Assembly (NCBI GenBank): GCA_003445035.1
Contig: DLVV01000387.1
Location: 1-40,222 of the forward strand
DNA length: 40,222 nucleotides
Direction: 5' to 3'
DNA from: Planctomycetaceae bacterium
GTDB lineage: Bacteria > Planctomycetota > Planctomycetia > Planctomycetales > Planctomycetaceae
Numbering within the stretch: position 1 is the first letter of the stretch; each line of letters begins with the position of its first letter. Under the pieces are notes generated by a model. It did not search any database and was not told where the DNA came from. It was given only the letters and a program-made list of their open reading frames with translations. This document shows positions 26,680-33,705 of the stretch, piece after piece. Position numbers and translations under genes: made by a program.

Positions 26680-28125
26680 ATGCCCAAGCCCGCCCATCCT
26701 TTCATTCAGCTGTCTCGACGCGAATTGCTCGAGCGCGGCGGCACCGGCCTCGGCATGCTTGGCTTGGCGGCCGTGCTCGACCAGGCCGGAGAACTGGGTG
26801 CTGCACCCGCTCCAGACGCCGCCCCGCTTCGAGACCGTTCCACTCACCCCCTTGCCCCCCGGCCACCGCACTTTCCGGCCAAAGCGACTCGGGTTGTCCA
26901 CCTGTTCATGAACGGTGGCCCCTCTCAGGTCGACACATTCGACCCGAAACCAGAACTGACCCGCCGGCATGGGCAGCCGCTACCCACCCGCAACCTGCGT
27001 ACCGAACGAAAAACGGGTGCCGCGATGGCATCCCCGTTCCGTTTCCGCCCGCACGGCGATTCGGGACTGCCTGTCAGTGAATTGTTTGAACACACCGGAC
27101 GTCACATCGATGACATGTGCATCATCCGCTCGATGCAGGCCGACGTTCCCAACCACGAACCGTCGCTGATGCTGATGAACTGTGGCGACGCCCGGCTTCC
27201 ACGCCCCAGTCTCGGTTCCTGGCTGACCTACGGACTGGGATCGGAGAATCAGGACTTGCCCGGATTCATCGCGCTTTGCCCCGGGGGCTATCCGATCTTT
27301 GAGACCCGCAACTGGCGAAGCGCATTTCTGCCCGGTGCCTACCAGGGCACTCATATCGATACCAAGCAATCCGACGTCCGCAAACTGATCGCCAACCTGA
27401 CCAACAGCCGGCTTTCAGCGGACAAGCAAAGGCAGCAAATCGACCTACTGGGCCAACTCAATCGTCGCCACCGCGACCTCCGTCCCGGCGACGGCCGACT
27501 CGAGGCCCGACTGCAAAGTTTTGAGCTGGCATTCCGAATGCAAACGGCCGCCACCGATGCGTTCGACATTTCCCGCGAACCGAAACACATCCAGCAGCTT
27601 TACGGCGAGTCGCTCCACGGCCGACAGATGATGATCACCCGCCGGCTGATCGAACGGGGCGTCCGCTGCGTCCAGGTCTGGACCGGAGCCGGGCAACCGT
27701 GGGACAACCACAACCAACTCGAGAAGAATCACCGCAAACTGGCCCGGGACTGGGACCAGCCAATCGCGGCGTTCCTGACCGACCTGAAACAACGCGGCCT
27801 CTTTGATTCAACCCTGGTCCTGTGGGGTGGCGAGTTCGGTCGCACGCCCGTGGCTGAGTTCCCGGCCCTCAACGGTCGCGACCACAACCACTACGGGTTC
27901 ACCTGCTGGCTGGCCGGAGGCGGTGTGCGGGGCGGACAGGCCTACGGAGCGACCGACGACTTCGGGTTCCGGGCCGTCGAGAACCCGGTTCACGTCCATG
28001 ACCTTCACGCCACGATGCTGCACCTGCTGGGTTTCGACCACGAACGGCTGACTTACCGCTTCGCGGGCCGCGATTTCCGACTGACTGACGTCCACGGCCA
28101 GGTTGTGGACCAGCTACTCGCCTAA
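26680..28125 (+). CDS. DUF1501 protein with Tat-type leader
   Basis: The 481-residue protein has a twin-arginine leader (LSRRELLERGGTGLGMLGLAAVL, about 11-33). The DUF1501 body has VVHLFMNGGPSQVDTFDPKP (an alkaline-phosphatase-superfamily-like metal site), PNHEPSLMLMNCGD, LVLWGGEFGRTP and HDLHATMLHLLGFDHERLTY. Members resemble sulfatases, but activity is unproven. Pairing with a DUF1549/DUF1553 gene six bases upstream is the rule in planctomycetes, so the two products probably act together outside the cytoplasm, perhaps on polysaccharides. It converges with the TIM-barrel gene across 20 bases. Confidence 0.92.
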   Translation: MPKPAHPFIQLSRRELLERGGTGLGMLGLAAVLDQAGELGAAPAPDAAPLRDRSTHPLAPRPPHFPAKATRVVHLFMNGGPSQVDTFDPKPELTRRHGQPLPTRNLRTERKTGAAMASPFRFRPHGDSGLPVSELFEHTGRHIDDMCIIRSMQADVPNHEPSLMLMNCGDARLPRPSLGSWLTYGLGSENQDLPGFIALCPGGYPIFETRNWRSAFLPGAYQGTHIDTKQSDVRKLIANLTNSRLSADKQRQQIDLLGQLNRRHRDLRPGDGRLEARLQSFELAFRMQTAATDAFDISREPKHIQQLYGESLHGRQMMITRRLIERGVRCVQVWTGAGQPWDNHNQLEKNHRKLARDWDQPIAAFLTDLKQRGLFDSTLVLWGGEFGRTPVAEFPALNGRDHNHYGFTCWLAGGGVRGGQAYGATDDFGFRAVENPVHVHDLHATMLHLLGFDHERLTYRFAGRDFRLTDVHGQVVDQLLA

Positions 28126-28145
28126 ACGCTCGGCGTCAACGCCCC

Positions 28146-29060
28146 TCAGACGTCACACAGTGCCACGGCCTGCTGCAGGCCTTTCAGCGGATCACCGGTC
28201 GGAATGAATTCCTGGCCCACGTAGCCCTTGTAGCCAGTTTCCAGCAGTGCACGCATGATCGGCGGATACTGAATCTCCTGGCGGTCATCCAGTTCACCCC
28301 GGCCCGGATTTCCCGCGGTGTGGACATGTGCGATCGCCCCCCCCAGAGCCTTGATCCGGCGAATCACGTCTCCATCCATGATCTGAACGTGATAAATGTC
28401 AAAGAGCAGCTTCAGCCGGGGTGAGCCGACCTGGTTGATGATTTCCATCACGTAATCCACGTGATCACCCTGGTATCCGGGATGCCCCTTCATTGGATGA
28501 GTGTCCTCACGCGTATTGAGCATCTCCAGGGCCAGCGTAACCTTCCGCTTCTCCGCGTAACCGACGATTTGCTTGTACCCCTTCACGCAATTGCGGATGC
28601 CCTGGTCGCTGGAGATGTGCGGGCTCTTGGGATCATCCGGATCGACGGCCGAATAGCCGGTGAAGCTGATCACGCACGGGGTGCCGAACTCGGCCGCCGC
28701 ATCAATCGATTTTCGGGTCGCCTCAACCACCTGGCCGTGGAACTTCGGGTTGTTGAATCCGCGCACAAACGGCGGCCCCTTGCCCATGTCGATCCCGGCA
28801 AGGGCACATGTCAGTCCGTGCTTCTTCAGCGTGGACCACTCAGTCGGTGGGCACAGTTCGATACTCGAACATCCCAACTGCCGGGCGATGTCACACATCC
28901 TGGCGGTCGACCACGACGACTCGAAACACCAGTGCACGATCGACTGGCGGATTCGCCCCTTCCGGATCACCTCGCCGGTGGCCGTGGCGGAGTTCGTCGA
29001 AACCACGGCTCCCAGTGCGGCCCCGGCTCCGGCTGCCCGCAACGCTTCACGTCGATCCAT
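28146..29060 (-). CDS. Tat-exported sugar phosphate isomerase/epimerase-like TIM-barrel protein
   Basis: The 304-residue protein starts MDRREALRAAGAGAALGAVV, a twin-arginine leader. The barrel resembles hydroxypyruvate isomerase and xylose-isomerase-like proteins. Its metal ligands are visible as the Glu of LALEMLNTRE, the Asp/His of LLFDIYHVQIMDGD, the His of AHVHTAGNPGRGELDD and the Glu of YVGQEFIPTGD. Such proteins isomerise or epimerise small sugars. The ATG at 29060 was chosen because GAAGGA directly precedes it and it gives a compact leader. An ATG at 29093 in the same frame overlaps the stop of the M20 gene as TGATG and may be used through coupling. Confidence 0.86.
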   Translation of the reverse strand: MDRREALRAAGAGAALGAVVSTNSATATGEVIRKGRIRQSIVHWCFESSWSTARMCDIARQLGCSSIELCPPTEWSTLKKHGLTCALAGIDMGKGPPFVRGFNNPKFHGQVVEATRKSIDAAAEFGTPCVISFTGYSAVDPDDPKSPHISSDQGIRNCVKGYKQIVGYAEKRKVTLALEMLNTREDTHPMKGHPGYQGDHVDYVMEIINQVGSPRLKLLFDIYHVQIMDGDVIRRIKALGGAIAHVHTAGNPGRGELDDRQEIQYPPIMRALLETGYKGYVGQEFIPTGDPLKGLQQAVALCDV

Positions 29061-29092
29061 TCCTTCGCCCCCGCTCACCGCTCGCCCACCCA

Positions 29093-30298
29093 TCACGTGC
29101 CCTCCTCATCGGACCCGGCCTGACAAAACGCAATCGCCGTCAGGGCGTACACCGAGGCCACCCGAACCAACTCCGCCACGGGGCACTCCTCGTTGACCGT
29201 ATGGGCTCCCAGTGCGGCCGGACCATGCGTGATCGCAGGCACCCCGCCCAGGGCCACGAACGCGTTCCCGTCGTCGACGAACGGCTTGGACCCCACGGGC
29301 AACGCCTCACCGCTGACTCCTGCCACGGCCGACTGGAACGAACGGAACAACGGATCCTCCTGGTCGATCTCGTAGGCCCCTCGAGACTCTCGAAAATCGG
29401 CATCAATCTTCGTGCCTGTCGCGGAGGCCACCTCGGACAGGATCGACTCGAATTGCCCGTGAACCGTCCCGAACGTATTGCCCGGCAGCCAACGCCTGGT
29501 GCCTTCCAGAACCAATTCTACCGGTGATTGATTGAAGATCTCCCCGGAATGCACCTGTCCGACGAACAGGCTCTCCCGGCCAGCCAGCGGATGCGTAATT
29601 TGTTCCAGTTCCCGGTCAAGTGCCGCGAACCGCTCGATCAACCTTGCCCCGGCTGAGATCACATTCGGCTGGTCGATTCCCCCAAGCACCTCATGACACG
29701 GCTCCCCGTCCCGAGCCACCCGGACCTGGAACATCGCCTGTCCCCGGCCGACGACCGGGCAATTGTGACAGTGATATTCGGGCAGTAGCACGCCGTCCCC
29801 GGTGTATCCCTCGGCAATCAGCGTATTGACCTGTGTCCCATCACCCCAGGGTGCCTCGTGCAGATCGTGAGCCGTCAGCATCACTCCACCCGAGGACAGC
29901 AGGTCGCCGTCCCGCACAACCCTCATGGCCTCCACCGCTGCGGCCAGCCCCCCTTTCATGTCCGACACACCACTACCGTACATCACGCCATCCTCAATCC
30001 GAGGAGGCACAAAAGGCAGGTGCACCGTGTCGAGGTGGCCGTTGAACTGAAGCACCCGTCCCGGCTTCCCGGTATCGAACCTCGCGACAACTGCCGGAGA
30101 CTCTGAGTGTCCCGCCACCGGCCGCTCCACCGAAAATCCCTCACCAGAAAGCAGTTCGGCCAGCCGGTCCGCCACAGCACCGGCCGACCCTGTCGGGCTG
30201 GGAGTGCCAACCAACAGCGTGGCCGTGTCGAGTAATCGCTGATGATCCACCGACTGGCCAACGAGCGAAACGACCTTCTCACCGATTAACTCCGACAT
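29093..30298 (-). CDS. M20-family metallopeptidase (ArgE/DapE-like)
   Basis: The 401-residue protein has the M20 active site. H88 and catalytic D90 are in FNGHLDTVHL, the bridging ligand is D113 in SGVSDMKGG, and E148 in AHDLHEAPWG stands at the general-base position. A late histidine is in THGPAALGAHTVNEE. The family removes acyl or amino-acid groups from amino-acid derivatives, or cleaves dipeptides. The E148 motif is HEA rather than the usual EE, so the second Glu is replaced by Ala. The ATG at 30298 was chosen over 30325 because the fold begins there and GAGG lies upstream. It is cotranslated with the TIM-barrel gene and divergent from the C39-like gene. Confidence 0.87.
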   Translation of the reverse strand: MSELIGEKVVSLVGQSVDHQRLLDTATLLVGTPSPTGSAGAVADRLAELLSGEGFSVERPVAGHSESPAVVARFDTGKPGRVLQFNGHLDTVHLPFVPPRIEDGVMYGSGVSDMKGGLAAAVEAMRVVRDGDLLSSGGVMLTAHDLHEAPWGDGTQVNTLIAEGYTGDGVLLPEYHCHNCPVVGRGQAMFQVRVARDGEPCHEVLGGIDQPNVISAGARLIERFAALDRELEQITHPLAGRESLFVGQVHSGEIFNQSPVELVLEGTRRWLPGNTFGTVHGQFESILSEVASATGTKIDADFRESRGAYEIDQEDPLFRSFQSAVAGVSGEALPVGSKPFVDDGNAFVALGGVPAITHGPAALGAHTVNEECPVAELVRVASVYALTAIAFCQAGSDEEGT

Positions 30299-30396
30299 TG
30301 TCTGGCCGCCTCGGCTTCCATCCACGTGTTTCCGTTGCGGAGATTATGTTGCCATCGGCCCTGGAGTCGCAAGCAGGTCCGAATTGGCCACTGTCA

Positions 30397-30430
30397 CCAA
30401 CGACCGACTGCTGCAATCCAACGACCGACT
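30397..30430. repeat. 13-bp direct repeat in divergent promoter region
   Basis: CCAACGACCGACT occurs at 30397-30409 and again at 30418-30430, with a centre-to-centre distance of 21 bases, two helical turns. Sequence outside the 13 bases diverges at once. The pair lies between the divergent starts at 30298 and 30469. Same-face direct repeats at this spacing are typical of activator or repressor operators. The cognate regulator is unknown. Confidence 0.62.
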
Positions 30431-30468
30431 CGCCAAGATGGGAGGATTGTTGTTCTTGAGGCGTTTTC

Positions 30469-31326
30469 GTGCAGGACCTGTACCTGGGACTGGCTCTCAT
30501 GGCGGTGCTGTCGGCGGTCGCGTTCGCCGCTGGCATCGCCTTGGCCGGTGACCGCCGCCGGATCGGAAATGGCCTGGCCGTGGGCACCGTCCTGCTGACC
30601 ATCCTTTACATCCGTTTCGGCTGGGACGACATCCGGCTTGCCAAACTGCTTCCGGTGTCCAACCTGGTCATTGTCGGCAACCTTCTACCGCTTTCCTCGA
30701 CATTCCTGGCCGGTGTTGTCTGGAGACGGATCGATCACTGGCGTCGTGTCGTCGGTGTCACGGCACTCTGGATTGCCGGCGGTTACGCCGCCGTGGCCCC
30801 CATGCTCGCTCGCACGCCCGTTTGCCAGGACAACTGGACGGACATCGGCATCTGCCTTCAGACCACTCCGGCTACCTGCACGCCCGCCTGCGCAGCGACG
30901 TTGTTGAGAATCCACGGCATCTCGGCAACCGAGGGGGAAATGGCTCGCCTGTGCTTGACAGGTCCTCACGGAACCAATTGGGCAGGACTTTACCACGCGC
31001 TGAAGGTCAAAACCGACGGCACACACCTCGATGTCGTCATCCTCTCGGGTCCATCCACAACACTGCTCGAACAGATGTCGGGACCAGTCCTGATTTCCGT
31101 CGGCCTCCCTCTCGACACCGCGCCAAACTCCTACTATCGCACCAACTGGGTCTGGAACCCCGGTGAGCAACATTCGGTCATCGTGCTAGGCACCACCGAA
31201 GAAGGCCTCGTACAAATTGTTGACCCGGATCCGCGGATCGAGTACGAGACATGGCTGCGCAGCGACCTGTCGGCACTGTGGCGAGGGCACGGGATGTCGC
31301 TGGTCCGTCGCAAGTTCTCCCCCTGA
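30469..31326 (+). CDS. Membrane-anchored C39-like cysteine peptidase
   Basis: The 285-residue protein has about four N-terminal hydrophobic segments (residues 4-26, 34-50, 62-84 and 94-110) and then a C39 peptidase-like domain. The oxyanion Gln and nucleophile are Q131 and C137 (QTTPATCTPACAATLL). The His is H235 in NPGEQHSVIVLG and the Asp D252 in QIVDPDP. Papain-like C39 domains process leader peptides in bacteriocin exporters, but here there is no ABC transporter fusion and no peptide gene in view. The usual Gly after the catalytic Cys is Thr138. The start is GTG at 30469 with GAGG seven bases upstream. A 13-bp direct repeat sits just upstream. Confidence 0.75.
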   Translation: MQDLYLGLALMAVLSAVAFAAGIALAGDRRRIGNGLAVGTVLLTILYIRFGWDDIRLAKLLPVSNLVIVGNLLPLSSTFLAGVVWRRIDHWRRVVGVTALWIAGGYAAVAPMLARTPVCQDNWTDIGICLQTTPATCTPACAATLLRIHGISATEGEMARLCLTGPHGTNWAGLYHALKVKTDGTHLDVVILSGPSTTLLEQMSGPVLISVGLPLDTAPNSYYRTNWVWNPGEQHSVIVLGTTEEGLVQIVDPDPRIEYETWLRSDLSALWRGHGMSLVRRKFSP

Positions 31327-31333
31327 CGACCCA

Positions 31334-31362
31334 ATGACAGGCCACCGACATTCCGATACGAT
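31334..31362 (+). promoter_or_regulatory. Candidate sigma-70-type promoter of the HtrA-like fusion gene
   Basis: ATGACA (31334-31339, five of six matches to TTGACA), a 17-base spacer and TACGAT (31357-31362, four of six) lie eight bases after the stop of the C39-like gene. Transcription would begin near 31369, leaving a leader of about 57 bases. Confidence 0.45.
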
Positions 31363-31425
31363 TCTCCGAAGTTGATCCACTCTCCAGCCGCGTCCGGTCG
31401 GAGACCTCCCCCCGGGAGCCCACTG

Positions 31426-33702
31426 ATGCTCACCACGCAACGCCTGTCAATCGCCCTGACATTGGCCTGCCTGCTGCTTGTGCCTGTTGCTACGGCATCG
31501 GCCCAGGATGCCGCCGACTCAAAGACGTCGAAGGCCGACAAGGCCCTTTCGCCAGAGGAGCTAGCCGCCAAGGCGTTGAAGTCCATCGTCGTCGTGCAGT
31601 TCGCCGGCCGCGACGGACGTGATCGCGGGCTGGGCAGCGGCTTCGTCATCGACGCCTCGGGGTTGGTGGCGACCAATCTGCATGTCATCGGAGAGGCTCG
31701 CCCGATCACCGTCACGACTTCCGATGGCAAGAAACACAATGTCACCGCGATCCACGCCACCGAGCGTGCCATGGACCTGGCCATCCTCAAGATTGATGCC
31801 AAGGGGCTGACTCCCTTGCCGCTGGGTGACTCGACCAAGATTCGCCAGGGACAGCCGATCGTCGCCCTGGGCAACCCGTTGGGCCTGAAACTCAGCGTCG
31901 TCAAGGGCATCGTGTCGGGTTCCCGCGAGATCGAAGGCAAGCCCATGATCCAACTGGCCGTGCCGATCGAAGAGGGCAACAGTGGTGGCCCGGCCCTGGA
32001 CAGCCAGGGACGGGTGATCGGCATCCTGACCATGAAACACCGCTACACGGACAACCTGGGTTTCGCCGTTGCGATCAACGCGCTGAAACCCCTGATCAAA
32101 AAACCGAATCCGATCCCGATCGGCCGATGGCTGACCATCGGCACGCTTGATGATGCCGACTGGGCGATCCACTACGGAGCCCGCTGGCGTCAGCGGGCCG
32201 GGCGGATCCACGTCGAAGGGCAGGGCAGTGGATTCGGCGGGCGGGCCGTCTGCTTTTCGAAGCACGAAACTCCCAAAGGGACTTTCGAGGTCCAGGTTCG
32301 CGTCAAACTTCACGACAACGACGGCGCCGCCGGCCTGATCTTTGGCGTCGACGACAAGGACCGCCACTACGGGTTTTACCCAACCAGCGGCCAGATGAGA
32401 CTGACCCGTTTTGACGGCCCGACCGTCAACGACTGGGCCATCCTCAAGACCTTGCCTGTGCCCAGCTACCGGCCCGGCGACTGGAACACGCTGAAGGTCC
32501 GCGTGACACCCGAGAAAATCTCCTGCTTCCTCAACGACAAGCTGGTGATCGAAACCAACGACACTCGCTACCGCACGCGGATATGCGGGTTGGCCAAATT
32601 TCGTCACACCAGGGCCGAGTACCGCTCGTTTCGGGTCGCCAGGCAATTGCCTCCGGCCGGACCAACCGAGAAGGCCATTGCGACGATCACCGCGCTGGTC
32701 AAGGATCTTCCCGGTGACGGCCAGGTCTCCGACGACCTGCTCGACAAACTCGTACCCCAGGGTGAGTCCGGCCCCCAGGTGCTCCGAGACCGTGCCCGAT
32801 TGCTCGAACAACAGGCCACCCGTCTCCGTGAACTGGCCGGCCAGGTGCACCAACGCCGCGCGCTGGAGGCGATCGCCACGGCAATCAAACAACCTGATGC
32901 GAAGATCGATCTGCTCCACACCGCGATGCTGATCGCCTGGCTGGACAACGACGAAGTGGATGTCGAGGCCTACCGGCAGCAGTTTGACCGCATGGGTGCC
33001 AAGCTGAAGACCACACTTCCCAAGGACGCCACCGACGAGCAAAAGGCGGCGGCCCTCGAGAAGTACTTCTTCAAGGAGCAGGGATTCCACGGCAGTCGCA
33101 TCGATTACTACAGCCGTTCCAACAGCTACCTCAACGAGGTGATCGACGACCGTGAAGGTCTGCCCATCTCGCTCTCGGTCGTCTTCATGGAACTTGGGCG
33201 ACGCATCGGACTCGACGTCCAGGGCATCGGGATTCCCGGGCACTTCGTCGTACGGATCCCCGCCACAAATGGCCCCGGGCGACTGGTCGACGTGTTCGAT
33301 GGAGGCCGCACGATGCCTCAAGTGGAAGCCGAGCGACGCATCATCGAAAGGTTCCAGCAACCGCCCACCGGAGAGAAACGCAAACAGGTCATCGCCGAGT
33401 TTCTCGAGACCGCCAAACGGAAAGCCATCCTGGTCCGGATGCTCGGCAACCTCAGCGGCAGTGCACAGCAGCGATCCGACGAAGCGGCGATCCGCCGTTA
33501 CGCCGACGTGATCCTGACCATCGACCCGACCAATTTCACGCAACGCGGAATGCGCATCCAGTTATCACTTCGCAGCGGCCGTTATCAACAGGCGCTGGCC
33601 GACATCGACTGGTTGCTGGAACACCAGACCGATGTCATCGATGTCACCCGCCTGCGGGAACTCCGCCAGCAGGTCGAGCAGGCCAAGGCCTCTCAACGGT
33701 AG
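31426..33702 (+). CDS. Secreted fusion: HtrA-like trypsin protease, jelly-roll domain and SirB1/transglutaminase-like domain
   Basis: The 758-residue protein has a signal peptide (1-26, ending ATASAQ). A trypsin-like domain (about 45-225) has H86 in ATNLHVIG, D117 in RAMDLAILK and S186 in EEGNSGGPAL, the DegP/HtrA triad, but no PDZ domain follows. Residues about 232-405 look like a DUF1080/LamG-like jelly roll (GTFEVQVRVKLHDNDGAAGL, GDWNTLKVRV). Residues about 485-650 match SirB1 or transglutaminase-like proteins (YLNEVIDDREGLPISLSVV, GIPGHFVVR with H606), and the C-terminus looks TPR-like (LRSGRYQQALADIDWLLE). The ATG at 31426 has GGGAG seven bases upstream. It is probably a periplasmic quality-control or envelope protein. 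Confidence 0.83.
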   Translation: MLTTQRLSIALTLACLLLVPVATASAQDAADSKTSKADKALSPEELAAKALKSIVVVQFAGRDGRDRGLGSGFVIDASGLVATNLHVIGEARPITVTTSDGKKHNVTAIHATERAMDLAILKIDAKGLTPLPLGDSTKIRQGQPIVALGNPLGLKLSVVKGIVSGSREIEGKPMIQLAVPIEEGNSGGPALDSQGRVIGILTMKHRYTDNLGFAVAINALKPLIKKPNPIPIGRWLTIGTLDDADWAIHYGARWRQRAGRIHVEGQGSGFGGRAVCFSKHETPKGTFEVQVRVKLHDNDGAAGLIFGVDDKDRHYGFYPTSGQMRLTRFDGPTVNDWAILKTLPVPSYRPGDWNTLKVRVTPEKISCFLNDKLVIETNDTRYRTRICGLAKFRHTRAEYRSFRVARQLPPAGPTEKAIATITALVKDLPGDGQVSDDLLDKLVPQGESGPQVLRDRARLLEQQATRLRELAGQVHQRRALEAIATAIKQPDAKIDLLHTAMLIAWLDNDEVDVEAYRQQFDRMGAKLKTTLPKDATDEQKAAALEKYFFKEQGFHGSRIDYYSRSNSYLNEVIDDREGLPISLSVVFMELGRRIGLDVQGIGIPGHFVVRIPATNGPGRLVDVFDGGRTMPQVEAERRIIERFQQPPTGEKRKQVIAEFLETAKRKAILVRMLGNLSGSAQQRSDEAAIRRYADVILTIDPTNFTQRGMRIQLSLRSGRYQQALADIDWLLEHQTDVIDVTRLRELRQQVEQAKASQR

Positions 33703-33705
33703 AGC

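Noticed and set aside
25354..26970. Minus-strand open frame of 538 codons opposite the first DUF1549/DUF1553 gene.
   Set aside because: The plus strand carries the conserved DUF1553 motifs here; the antisense product is low-complexity and crosses a gene boundary.
31561..33543. Minus-strand open frame of 660 codons opposite the HtrA-like fusion gene.
   Set aside because: It mirrors a gene with intact catalytic motifs, has no recognisable domain of its own, and long antisense frames are expected in GC-rich coding DNA.
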